Assembly: GCF_001584615.1 (NCBI RefSeq)
Contig: NZ_LQQC01000011.1
Span: forward strand, 1-61,790
Source of the DNA: Brevibacterium ravenspurgense
GTDB lineage: Bacteria > Actinomycetota > Actinomycetes > Actinomycetales > Brevibacteriaceae
Length of the DNA: 61,790 nt
Direction: 5' to 3'
The notes under the pieces are model-generated. The model was not told the DNA's origin, did not search any database, and saw only the letters and a list, made by a program, of their open reading frames with translations. Position 1 is the first letter of the stretch; every line of letters begins with the position of its first letter. Shown here piece by piece: positions 1 through 7,705 of this stretch. Made by a program: the position numbers and the translations under genes.

Positions 1-2
1 TA

Positions 3-941
3 GGGCGTGTCTGACAAAGATTCGGCATCTTCGCTGGGAGTCTTGACCCATGTCACGCTTCCAGATGCTCTCCGACGCTCAGTGGTCCTTGATTCAGGAC
101 ATGCTCCCCCGTCCCACCGGGCGCAGAGGCAGACCCTTCTCCGACGCCCGCCGGATGGTCGAAGCGATCATCTACCGCTACCGGTGCGGCATCGCCTGGC
201 GCGATCTACCCGAGGTGTATGGACCCTGGCAGACGGTCTGGACCTGGCACCGCAGGATGGCCTCCGAGGGAACCTGGGACACCATCCTCAACACCCTCAC
301 CGCCGCTGCAGACAAGGAAGGACTCATCGACTGGTCCGTCTCCGTAGACTCGACCATCGCGCGTGCCCATCAGCACGCGACGAACGCCACACGCCTCACA
401 GGGGGCTACATCGAATTACAAGAATCTGACCATCGAGCCGCCTGATCACAGCATCGGCCGCTCACGAGGGGGCCTGTCCACGAAGATCCACCAACTCGTC
501 GACGGTCACGGACTGCCTCTGGTCACCCTGCTGAGCCCGGGGCAAGCCGGCGACTCCTCGATGTTCCTGCCTCTTCTGCAGCACCTTCGGGTCGGTCGTG
601 ACGTCGGGCGACCACGCACTTGCCCGGACGCCGTGCGGGCGGACAAAGCGTACTCTTCACGCGCGATCCGAGGCCATCTGCGGTCTCGCGCGATCAAAGC
701 GGTCATTCCGGAGCCCGACGATCAGAAAAAGCATTGGAAACGTCGGGGCTCGCGCGGTGGCCGTCCTGTTGGTCTCGATGTCCTCGACTACAAGAACCGC
801 AACGTGATCGAGCGTCGCTACAACCACATCAAGCAATGGCGCGGGCTGGCTACCCGCTATGACAAGCACGCAGTGGTCTACCGGGCTGCCGTCGTCCTGC
901 ACACCGTGATCGCATGGACCCGACATTTATCAGACACGCCC
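3..941 (+). mobile_element. IS5-family (IS427-like) insertion sequence
   Basis: The element has terminal inverted repeats. The left end (3-18) reads GGGCGTGTCTGACAAA, and the reverse complement of the right end (926-941) reads GGGCGTGTCTGATAAA, one mismatch in 16. Both ends are flanked by TA (1-2 and 942-943), the target duplication expected for the IS427 group. One transposase coding region in two frames fills the interior. The window begins exactly at the left flank, so the sequence left of the insertion is unknown. Confidence 0.9.
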
Positions 942-944
942 TAG
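50..944 (+). CDS. IS5-family transposase, two overlapping frames
   Basis: This is a DDE transposase of the IS427 group. The first frame (50-445) has the N-terminal DUF4096-like helix-turn-helix region (SDAQWSLIQDMLPRP, WRDLPEVYGPW) and the first catalytic Asp in SVDSTIARAHQH. The second frame (about 402-944) continues with NYKNLTIEPPDHSIGRSRGG, the second Asp in RADKAYSS, and the Glu in ERRYNHIKQWRGLATRYDK. Continuity of the family alignment places the switch near the GGGGG run at 401-405, a +1 (or -2) shift. Family members often use programmed frameshifting, so the element may be active, but a one-base indel that inactivates it is equally possible. The stop TAG (942-944) uses the duplicated TA plus a chromosomal G. 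Confidence 0.85.
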
Positions 945-2317
945 CCGCGCTGCCCAGCGGGGCCGGAGCCGTAGAAGCGGCCGAGCGTTTCCTCTTCGTA
1001 TTCGTCGAAGGTGCCATCGGCGATTGCTTCGCGCATTTTCTCTACCAGCCGCACCGTGTAGTGCTCGTTGTGGATGGTGCACAGGGTGGAGAACAGCATC
1101 TCCTTGGCCTTGAACAGGTGACGCAGGTAGGCGCGTGAATAGTTCTGGCAGGTGTAGCACTCACAGCCGGGCTCGATCGGATCCCAGTTGCGCTCTGAGG
1201 CAGCGTTGTTGACGTTGTAGCGGCCGTAGGCGGTGTACACGGCTCCGTTGCGGGCTACGCGCGACGGCTGCACGCAGTCGAACGTGTCAGCACCTGCCCG
1301 CACCGCGGTGAACATGTCGTTCGGTTCGGAGATCCCCAGCAGGTGCCGGGGACGGTCTTCGGGCAGTTCGTCATTGCACCAGCCGACGATCGTGCCGAGG
1401 CTTTCCTTTTCCAGCGCCCCGCCGATTCCGTAGCCGTCGAAGTCCATGGCGCCCAGGTCGCGGCAGGCTTTGCGCCGCAGGTCTTCGTACTGTGCTCCCT
1501 GGATGACGCCGAAAAGCGCCTGATAGGGCTTGCCGCCCGGCAGACCGGCAAAACCTGGCGCACTGCGCTCAGCAGTGAGCTTCTTGTGCTCTTCGATGCA
1601 GCGGATGGCCCACAGGCGTGTCCGCTCTAGGGACTCTTCCTGGTAGGCGCGGGAGTTCATGAGAGTCGTCAGTTCGTCAAAGGCAAACATGATGTCCGCC
1701 CCCAGCTGATGCTGGACCCGCATCGAGATTTCGGGAGTGAAGCGGTGCAGAGAACCGTCCAGGTGGGATTTGAAGTTCACCCCGTCATCGTCGACAAAGC
1801 TCAGCCGCTCTTTTCCCGCCGCCGTCGCATCGTCATCGAACCCGGCCTTGTCAGCGGCCGCCTCCATCGAAATGACCTTTTTGAACCCCGAACCCAGGCT
1901 CATCACCTGAAAACCGCCGGAATCGGTGAAGGTTGGCCCGTGCCAGTTCATGAACGCGGCCAGCCCACCGGCTTCGTCGACCAGGTCAGCACCTGGCTGC
2001 AGGTACAGGTGGTAGGCGTTGGCCAACAGGGCCTGCGCTCCGAGTTCGCGCATCTCTTCGGGGCGTACGGCCTTCACGGTGGCCTTTGTGCCCACCGGAA
2101 TGAACGCGGGAGTCTGAATATCCCCGTGCGGTGTGCGGATTACTCCGGTACGGCCGTGCACGCTCCCCTGCCCCAGGGAGTAGGGGCTGCGGGTTCGTGA
2201 TCCGGGGTCGAGGCGGGACTCGATTGTGAAGCCGAAGCTCACCTCCGCACGGTCCGGGCTGGCGGAGGTGCCGTCGCGCGCAGTGCTGTCCCCACCTGGG
2301 GCGCTGTCCGTGTGCAT
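941..2317 (-). CDS. tgt: tRNA-guanine transglycosylase
   Basis: The enzyme exchanges guanine-34 of GUN-anticodon tRNAs for a queuine-type base. The 458-residue protein has DSGGFQVMSLGSG (substrate-binding loop), FVDDDGVNFKSHLDGS, and the nucleophile region FDCVQPSR. The Zn site is C385-x-C387-x2-C390 with H416, the same spacing as in characterised bacterial Tgt. It is longer than typical Tgt because of about 50 extra N-terminal residues rich in Asp, Ser and Gly; the true start could lie nearer FTIESRL. It is the last gene of a minus-strand operon, 3 nt after the FAD oxidase. Its stop codon (TAG, complement 941-943) is formed by the TA duplication plus the terminal base of the insertion sequence, so the original C-terminus may differ. 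No queuosine synthesis or salvage genes are seen nearby. Confidence 0.93.
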   Translation of the reverse strand: MHTDSAPGGDSTARDGTSASPDRAEVSFGFTIESRLDPGSRTRSPYSLGQGSVHGRTGVIRTPHGDIQTPAFIPVGTKATVKAVRPEEMRELGAQALLANAYHLYLQPGADLVDEAGGLAAFMNWHGPTFTDSGGFQVMSLGSGFKKVISMEAAADKAGFDDDATAAGKERLSFVDDDGVNFKSHLDGSLHRFTPEISMRVQHQLGADIMFAFDELTTLMNSRAYQEESLERTRLWAIRCIEEHKKLTAERSAPGFAGLPGGKPYQALFGVIQGAQYEDLRRKACRDLGAMDFDGYGIGGALEKESLGTIVGWCNDELPEDRPRHLLGISEPNDMFTAVRAGADTFDCVQPSRVARNGAVYTAYGRYNVNNAASERNWDPIEPGCECYTCQNYSRAYLRHLFKAKEMLFSTLCTIHNEHYTVRLVEKMREAIADGTFDEYEEETLGRFYGSGPAGQRG

Positions 2318-2320
2318 GGC

Positions 2321-3733
2321 TCAGGCTTCGCCGAGGAACTGAAGCATCTTGCCGGGGTTCATGATGTTCTTCGGGTCAATGGCCTTCTTGATGGCCATGT
2401 GCATTGCGCGGCTGCCCTCGTCGAGTTCGTGGCGCAGCCAGGGGGCTTTGAGTGAACCCACTCCGTGTTCGCCCGTGATAGTGCCGCCGCATTCCATGCC
2501 GGCCCGCATGATTTCGCCGAAGGCCTCTTCAGCCAGGCGCACCTGTTCGTCGTCGAGCGCGTTGAACGTGACGGTCGGGTGAAGGTTGCCGTCACCGGCG
2601 TGAGCACAGCAGGAAAAGGTGAGCTGCGGGTATTGTTCCGCGATCTCGTCCAAGCGAGCGAAGATATCGCGCAGCCGGGCTCGCGGCACGCAGATGTCGT
2701 CGACGAGTTCGCCACCGCCCAGTGCGTGGGTGAACTTCTGGGTTGCGGGAGAAACAGCGCGGCGCGCAGCAACCAGCAGCTCGGAGTCTGCCGGGTCGTC
2801 TGAAAAGAAGACGTCGTCAGCGCCGACGGCCTTTGCAACAGCCGTGAACCGTTCGAGTTCCGCGGCGGCCGATTCCGTCGAACCGTCACCGTCAGCCTGC
2901 ACCAGCAGAATCGCCCCGGCACCATCCGGCAGACCGAAGTCGCCGTAGGCGTTGACGAACTCGATCACCTGCCGGTCCATGTACTCCATGAACGACGGCC
3001 GCCCGCCAGTGCCCATGTAGTCCGTGACGGCGCCTGCCGCGCTGACGGAATCCGGGAAGATCGCCACCGCGGTCAGCGGCGGCGGAAGTTTCGGCACCAA
3101 CTCGAGCGTCACCTCGACAACCACCCCGAGGGTGCCTTCGGCGCCGATGATGAGCGAGTGCAGGTTGTATCCGGCCACACCCTTCTTGGTGGGTCGGCCA
3201 ACGGTGGTGAGCGTGCCGTCGGGCAGCACCACTTTGAGGCTGCGCACGTAGTCGGCGGTCACGCCGTATTTCACGCAGCACATACCGCCGGCGTTGGTCG
3301 ACACATTCCCACCGATCGACGAGATCGCCACCGACCCGGGGTCGGGCGGATAGGACATGTCAAAGCTGTCGAGGTGCCTCTTGAGGTCGCCGTTGATGAT
3401 GCCGGGTTCGACGGTGCAGGTCTGTTCGACGGTGTTGACATCCAGCACACGGTTCATCCGCTCGAGGCTGAGCAGGATGCCGCCGTCAATCGCGTTGGCC
3501 GCTCCGGCCAGTCCGGTCCGTGCGCCCTGTGGAACGATCGGCACGCCGTGTTCGTGGGCGAAGCGGACGGTGGTCTGCACGTCCTCAACTGTCTGCGCGC
3601 GCACGAGCGCCAGGGGTTTGCCCGCGGTGCTGAACTGCGCGTGGTCGAAGCTGTAGGTCTGCAGAACATCGGGGTCGTCCGTAAACGCGCGCCCCAGTGC
3701 TTCTTTCAGGCCGGCAATATCGGCAATGCTCAT
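2321..3733 (-). CDS. FAD-linked oxidase, GlcD / D-lactate dehydrogenase type
   Basis: This is a flavoprotein of the 2-hydroxyacid (glycolate or D-lactate) oxidase class, 470 residues, normal length. The N-terminal FAD_binding_4 (PCMH) domain shows GARTGLAGAANAIDGGILLS, YPPDPGSVAISSIGGNVSTN and GGMCCVKYGVT. The C-terminal FAD-oxidase_C domain ends in TGEHGVGSLKAPWL and a KKAIDPKNIMNPGKML tail. A CAHAGDGNLHPT motif supplies likely metal/substrate histidines. It probably passes electrons to the respiratory chain. It lies between the aminotransferase (10 nt upstream) and tgt (3 nt downstream) on one transcript, with no obvious pathway link. The substrate cannot be told from sequence. Confidence 0.88.
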   Translation of the reverse strand: MSIADIAGLKEALGRAFTDDPDVLQTYSFDHAQFSTAGKPLALVRAQTVEDVQTTVRFAHEHGVPIVPQGARTGLAGAANAIDGGILLSLERMNRVLDVNTVEQTCTVEPGIINGDLKRHLDSFDMSYPPDPGSVAISSIGGNVSTNAGGMCCVKYGVTADYVRSLKVVLPDGTLTTVGRPTKKGVAGYNLHSLIIGAEGTLGVVVEVTLELVPKLPPPLTAVAIFPDSVSAAGAVTDYMGTGGRPSFMEYMDRQVIEFVNAYGDFGLPDGAGAILLVQADGDGSTESAAAELERFTAVAKAVGADDVFFSDDPADSELLVAARRAVSPATQKFTHALGGGELVDDICVPRARLRDIFARLDEIAEQYPQLTFSCCAHAGDGNLHPTVTFNALDDEQVRLAEEAFGEIMRAGMECGGTITGEHGVGSLKAPWLRHELDEGSRAMHMAIKKAIDPKNIMNPGKMLQFLGEA

Positions 3734-3743
3734 GATCGACCGG

Positions 3744-4817
3744 TCACTTGCCCAGGAACTCGCGGGTGACGGCGATGAAGCGTTCCATGGCTTCGTCCGG
3801 GCCGATGCTCACACGAATGCCGGTGTGCAGGTTGCGCACTGCCAGGCCGTTGGCCATGCACACCTTTTCAAACTCTGCGGAACGGTCGCCCAGCGGCAGC
3901 CACACGTAGTTGGCGTCGGACGTCGGCACGTCGATGCCAAGTGCGCGCAGCTCTTCTGTCAGTTTGTCGCGAGCTGCGGCAACTTCCTTTGCCCGCACAT
4001 CGACTTCGGCAGATGCCCTCAGCGAGGCGAGCGCGGCTGCCTGGCCGATGCTCTGCACCGAGAACGGCGCGATCGACTTGCGCATTTCGAGGATGACATC
4101 CGGGTGGGCAATTCCGTAGCCCACGCGCAGGCCGGCAAGGCCATGGGCCTTGGAGAACGTGCGCATGATGATGAGGTTCGGGTAGTCAGCCAGTGCCGCA
4201 ACGGCGTCAACCGCGTCTTCCGAGGTGATGAACTCCAGGTAGGCCTGATCGAGGACCACCAGAAGATCCGAAGGCACACGGTCCATGAAGGAGCGGAACT
4301 CGGCCTCGCGAATTGCGGGGCCCGTGGGGTTGTTCGGGCTGCACAGCACGACCAGCGTCGTGTCGTCGTCAATTGCGTCCAGCAGCGCGTCAAAGTCGTG
4401 GCGACCGTGGGCGGTCAGCGGGATCTGGCGGTTCTCCGCTCCGCTCATGACACCCACCTGGCGGTACATCTCAAAGGACGGCCACGGGTAGACGATGTTC
4501 GCGCCGGGGCCTGCCGTAATGGCGAAGGCGGCCGACAGGATTTCTGAACCGCCGGCACCGAACACGACGTTCTCAGGTGCCACACCCAGGAAGTCGGCCA
4601 TCGCCTCAGTCAGTTCGAAAACACCCGGGTCGGGGTAGATATTGGGATTTTCAGATGCCTTCGCAATGGCTTCGCGCACCTGCGGAAGCGGTTCCATGTG
4701 GTGCTCATTGGCCGACAGCTTGTAGGCGGTCATGCCTTCGATCGGAGCAGCGGGTTTGCCGGGAACATATGCCGCGGCATCACGCACGGCAGGGCGCAGG
4801 CGGTACTGAAAAGTCAT
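3744..4817 (-). CDS. HisC/Pat-type aromatic or histidinol-phosphate aminotransferase
   Basis: This is a PLP-dependent fold-type I aminotransferase of 357 residues. Family motifs are KLSANEHHMEPLP near the N-terminus, SPNNPTGPA, the PLP-ring Asp in VVLDQAYLEF, and the Schiff-base Lys in RTFSKAHGLAGLRVGYG. In actinobacteria such proteins are annotated either as histidinol-phosphate or as phenylalanine (Pat) aminotransferase; with no his genes nearby I favour the Pat type. The open frame runs on to 5075, but that part crosses the tRNA-Ser gene. The ATG at 4817 matches the family N-terminus and has TACGAT exactly 6 nt upstream, the leaderless arrangement. It heads the operon with the FAD oxidase and tgt. 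Confidence 0.88.
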   Translation of the reverse strand: MTFQYRLRPAVRDAAAYVPGKPAAPIEGMTAYKLSANEHHMEPLPQVREAIAKASENPNIYPDPGVFELTEAMADFLGVAPENVVFGAGGSEILSAAFAITAGPGANIVYPWPSFEMYRQVGVMSGAENRQIPLTAHGRHDFDALLDAIDDDTTLVVLCSPNNPTGPAIREAEFRSFMDRVPSDLLVVLDQAYLEFITSEDAVDAVAALADYPNLIIMRTFSKAHGLAGLRVGYGIAHPDVILEMRKSIAPFSVQSIGQAAALASLRASAEVDVRAKEVAAARDKLTEELRALGIDVPTSDANYVWLPLGDRSAEFEKVCMANGLAVRNLHTGIRVSIGPDEAMERFIAVTREFLGK

Positions 4818-4823
4818 GGGCTC

Positions 4824-4829
4824 ATCGTA
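4824..4829 (-). promoter_or_regulatory. -10 hexamer of leaderless promoter for the aminotransferase operon
   Basis: TACGAT on the minus strand ends 6 nt before the ATG at 4817, which would place the transcription start on or next to the A of the start codon. There is no Shine-Dalgarno sequence. Confidence 0.6.
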
Positions 4830-4987
4830 CCGCCGCCCCAGGCTCACTCGGGCGGCACCTCGGGCCGCAGTCCGGCCCCAGACCACCCGAGCCGAACCGT
4901 AGAACCCGCGCGGCACCTCGACTGCTCCCGGCACCTCGGCCCTTAGCCCCTGTGCCCCCGGGAACATGCCTGCGTCCTCAGAACATG

Positions 4988-5018
4988 AAAAAGCTCCGAG
5001 GCGAAAACCTCGGAGCTT
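4988..5018 (-). terminator. Rho-independent terminator after tRNA-Ser(CGA)
   Basis: On the minus strand GCTCCGAGG pairs perfectly with CCTCGGAGC (5008-5016 with 4993-5001) around a 6-nt loop, followed by TTTTT. It lies just past the tRNA 3' end. Confidence 0.85.
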
Positions 5019-5022
5019 CATC

Positions 5023-5113
5023 TGGCGGTAGCGGTGGGATTTGAACCCACGGTAGGGGGTTGCCCTACACAACATTTCGAGTGTTGCACCTTCGGCCGCT
5101 CGGACACGCTACC
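5023..5113 (-). tRNA. tRNA-Ser(CGA)
   Basis: Class II tRNA with a long variable arm. Acceptor GGTAGCG pairs with CGCTACC, followed by discriminator G and an encoded CCA (5023-5025). The anticodon loop is CTCGAAA (anticodon CGA). T arm: GTGGGTTCAAATCCCAC. Confidence 0.95.
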
Positions 5114-5169
5114 GCGGACAACTCTAAGGCCTCAGCGGCCGCGGCACAAACTGGGGACTGTCATTCTGC

Positions 5170-5649
5170 TCACTCTTCGCTGCCCGGCAGCCGCAGATCG
5201 GCGAAAAAATCATCCAGCACAGCCCGGCACTCGTCAGCTCGCACACCGGGGTACACCTGCGGAATCGGATGGGCAGCACGGTCCCGCGGAAGGTCCCACA
5301 CGGATCCCACGGCGCCGGTCTTGGGTTCGTGCGCGCCAAAGACGATTGTGCCCACGCGGGCGTTCATCGCTGCGCCGGCGCACATGGCGCACGGTTCAAC
5401 TGTGACGACGAGGACCGCCCCGTCCAGCCGCCATGTGCCAAGGGCCTGCCCAGCCTGGCGCAGGGCGAGGACTTCGGCGTGCGCCGTGGGGTCAGCATCG
5501 GCTTCGCGCCGGTTGCAGGCAGCCCCGACCACCTGCCCGTCGAGGATGACAACAGCACCGATCGGCACATCGGATTCCGGGCAGCGGTGCGCCTGATCCA
5601 GCGCTTTGCCCATCCACTGCGCGTGCTGTTCGCGGACTGCAAGCGCCAC
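5170..5649 (-). CDS. tadA: tRNA-specific adenosine deaminase
   Basis: It deaminates A34 to inosine in tRNA-Arg(ACG), and that tRNA is encoded in this window at 21003-21075. The 159-residue protein carries the cytidine-deaminase zinc motifs HAE (H57, catalytic E59) and PCAMC (C87, C90). The NRREADADPTAHAEV context and the tail DFFADLRLPG are typical of TadA rather than of guanine or nucleoside deaminases. The start is GTG at 5649; no strong Shine-Dalgarno sequence is seen (GGAG lies about 15 nt upstream). The gene stands alone, with an intergenic region toward the divergent upp in which I recognise only the upp -10. Confidence 0.93.
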   Translation of the reverse strand: MALAVREQHAQWMGKALDQAHRCPESDVPIGAVVILDGQVVGAACNRREADADPTAHAEVLALRQAGQALGTWRLDGAVLVVTVEPCAMCAGAAMNARVGTIVFGAHEPKTGAVGSVWDLPRDRAAHPIPQVYPGVRADECRAVLDDFFADLRLPGSEE

Positions 5650-5837
5650 GTCAGCTCACCGCTCCCCTGCAAACATCATCCGCACTGCAGACATCAACCG
5701 CGGTGAGCCTCCCCCGGCAGCGTGCAGCCCGGCGAATGTTCAGCTCACAGATACAAGCCATGCGCCTATTGTCTCTGCCCGCACATCACACACAAAGCAC
5801 CGCACGAACAAAGCAGGACGACAGCCGCCGCGAACGA

Positions 5838-5843
5838 TAGGCT
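5838..5843 (+). promoter_or_regulatory. -10 hexamer of leaderless upp promoter
   Basis: TAGGCT ends 6 nt before the upp ATG at 5850; the intervening bases TAAACC contain no ribosome-binding site. Confidence 0.6.
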
Positions 5844-5849
5844 TAAACC

Positions 5850-6485
5850 ATGAAGCTCCACGTGGCGGACCACCCGCTCATTGCCCACAAGCTCACCGTT
5901 CTGCGTGACGAGCGCACTGACTCAGCTCGCTTCCGCCAGCTGACCGACGAACTCGTCACACTGCTTGCCTACGAAGCCACGCGCAACGTCCGCGTTCAGC
6001 CCAAGCAGATCAACACCCCCGTGTGCGCAACCACCGGCACCCAGATCGCCCAGCCGCGACCACTGGTTGTGCCGATTCTGCGCGCCGGCCTGGGCATGCT
6101 CGAAGGCATGACCCGCATGCTGCCGACCGCCGAAGTCGGCTTCCTCGGCATGGTCCGCGACGACGACACCCTCGAAGTCGAGACCTACGCTCAGCGGCTG
6201 CCGAACGACCTCGAAGACCGCCAGGTTTTCGTCATCGACCCCATGCTGGCCACCGGACACACCCTGGAAATGGCCATTGACTTCCTGTTGGAGCGCGGCG
6301 TTTCGCACATCTCCACCGTCTGCCTGGTGGCCGCTCCGGAAGGTGTCAACTACATCACCGAGCGCTTCGGCGACCGCGCCGACATCGACGTGTTCACAGC
6401 AGCACTCGATGAAGGCCTCAATGAAAACAACTACATCGTCCCCGGGCTCGGGGACGCCGGTGACCGGATGTACGGCACCGCCTGA
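5850..6485 (+). CDS. upp: Uracil phosphoribosyltransferase
   Basis: It converts uracil and PRPP to UMP in pyrimidine salvage; cytosolic. At 211 residues it has the usual length. Visible motifs are the N-terminal KLTVLRDERTDSARFRQLTDE region, PILRAGLGMLEGM, and the PRPP-binding loop VIDPMLATGHTLEMAIDFL. The C-terminal uracil-binding part contains YIVPGLGDAGDRMYGT. It is monocistronic: a leaderless promoter lies in front and a strong terminator follows. Confidence 0.96.
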   Translation: MKLHVADHPLIAHKLTVLRDERTDSARFRQLTDELVTLLAYEATRNVRVQPKQINTPVCATTGTQIAQPRPLVVPILRAGLGMLEGMTRMLPTAEVGFLGMVRDDDTLEVETYAQRLPNDLEDRQVFVIDPMLATGHTLEMAIDFLLERGVSHISTVCLVAAPEGVNYITERFGDRADIDVFTAALDEGLNENNYIVPGLGDAGDRMYGTA

Positions 6486-6513
6486 CCCCCCGGTCCCCAG
6501 CGGGGCCGGAACA

Positions 6514-6555
6514 GAACAGCACGAGGCGCCTGGCACCTCGTGCTGTTCTTCTTTT
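6514..6555 (+). terminator. Rho-independent terminator of upp
   Basis: A perfect 13-bp stem (6514-6526 with 6536-6548) with a 9-nt loop is followed by TTCTTTT. The right arm contains CACCTCGTG, similar to a motif that recurs in other intergenic regions of the window. Confidence 0.88.
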
Positions 6556-6613
6556 GTCATCTTGGCCCACCGGGAAGCCCGTCAAAGCGCTTTCAGCGTC
6601 ACCGAACGACTCT

Positions 6614-6637
6614 TTATTACGTCATATGTCGTCATAA
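6614..6637. promoter_or_regulatory. 24-bp imperfect palindrome, putative operator 1
   Basis: The sequence is symmetric about CATATG (6623-6628): TTAT at one end, ATAA at the other, and ACG/CGT inside. It lies in the 328-nt gene-free stretch between upp and the winged-helix gene. It shares ACGTCAT with operator 2. Confidence 0.45.
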
Positions 6638-6688
6638 ACGTCTCAAAAGTGGAAATCCGCTTGGTTTTCGTTCGCGGCGTGACAAATA

Positions 6689-6698
6689 ATGACGTCAT
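6689..6698. promoter_or_regulatory. ATGACGTCAT palindrome, putative operator 2
   Basis: A perfect 10-bp palindrome about 116 nt before the start of the winged-helix regulator. It overlaps a possible -10 (AAATAAT, 6684-6690) that lies 17 nt downstream of TTGGTT, so it is well placed for repression or autoregulation. Confidence 0.45.
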
Positions 6699-6813
6699 GT
6701 TCTTCCAACAGCGAATGCCGATGCTCTGCGTTCGCGACCTCACCTGCTGACACGGTCGCGAACGAGTTCTTCAGCAGCATCCGCATGTTCCCATCGCAAG
6801 AGAAGAGAATCCC

Positions 6814-7581
6814 ATGACGCAGTACGCATCTGCACCCCAGAACGTCCACCCCCGCAGCGCAGCAGCAACCCGCAGGCGAGGAGCCCGCTTGACCCCGGTA
6901 GACCCGCAGTCCGCCCCTCGCACCTACGGCCCCGCAGGAGTCCAGGCACAGCCCGGTTCGGCCCGCGGAATCATCCTCTACATCGGCCTGAGCGAAGAAG
7001 AAGCCGCAGCTTCCGGCACCAACCTCACCGAAATCGCCGAATCGCTGCGCGACTACACGCAGGAACTCGCCCCGTCGTCGGAAACCCAGGCGATCATCGC
7101 GCTGGCACCGTCCGGTCCGGAACGCGACCTCGACGCCGTGCGCGCTGTCGCCACCGGATCGCCGGCTGCCCGCGGTGCCGCCGCCCGTTCCCACGGTCCC
7201 GTCCGCTCGCGTATTCCCAGCCGCATCCAGCCGCCCCAGCCGGCAGAAGCTCAGAAGCCCAAGGCTGGCCTCAAGGTCGACCTCCCGCGCCGCGAAGTGC
7301 ACATCGACGGCCGTCTAGAGACAGTGACGGTCAAGGAATTCGACTTGCTGGCCACACTCGTCAGCAGCGAAGGTTGCACGCTGTCACGCGCTGAACTCGT
7401 TGACAAGGTGTGGGGCGATGACGCTGACCGCCCTGACGAACGCACCGTCGATGTTCACGTGCGACGCCTGCGCAAGCGTCTGGGCTCCTATTCCTCTGTT
7501 GTGCGCACCATCCGCGGACAGGGCTACCGCTTCGATTCGCACCCGGATGTCGAGGTGTGGAGCGCATCAGCTCTGCGCTGA
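6814..7581 (+). CDS. OmpR-type winged-helix transcriptional regulator lacking a receiver domain
   Basis: The 255-residue protein has a C-terminal Trans_reg_C winged helix at about residues 155-245: VKEFDLLATLVSSEGCTLSRAELVDKVWG, then the recognition helix and wing (RTVDVHVRRLRKRLG, VVRTIRGQGYRF). The N-terminal ~150 residues are Ala/Pro/Arg-rich and show no phosphorylatable receiver domain, so it is unlikely to be a classical two-component regulator. No kinase gene is adjacent. The start ATG follows AGAAGAGAA. Two palindromes upstream suggest autoregulation. Targets are unknown. Confidence 0.8.
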   Translation: MTQYASAPQNVHPRSAAATRRRGARLTPVDPQSAPRTYGPAGVQAQPGSARGIILYIGLSEEEAAASGTNLTEIAESLRDYTQELAPSSETQAIIALAPSGPERDLDAVRAVATGSPAARGAAARSHGPVRSRIPSRIQPPQPAEAQKPKAGLKVDLPRREVHIDGRLETVTVKEFDLLATLVSSEGCTLSRAELVDKVWGDDADRPDERTVDVHVRRLRKRLGSYSSVVRTIRGQGYRFDSHPDVEVWSASALR

Positions 7582-7690
7582 TCACGTGGGCGTGCGCGCC
7601 TCGCCCGGATGATGAGTTTCGGGCTGTGCTGAGCTGATATATATGAGCCCACACTGAGGACTGGCCCAGAAAGCAGTCAGGTTCGGTTCG

Positions 7691-7696
7691 TAGACT
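7691..7696 (+). promoter_or_regulatory. -10 hexamer upstream of the EEP protein gene
   Basis: TAGACT ends 9 nt before the ATG at 7706. The short leader GAAACCCTC has no Shine-Dalgarno sequence, so the mRNA is leaderless or nearly so. Confidence 0.5.
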
Positions 7697-7705
7697 GAAA
7701 CCCTC

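Noticed and set aside
4818..5075. N-terminal extension of the HisC/Pat-type aminotransferase
   Set aside because: The extended frame crosses the tRNA-Ser gene and lacks family similarity; the ATG at 4817 has a promoter signature.
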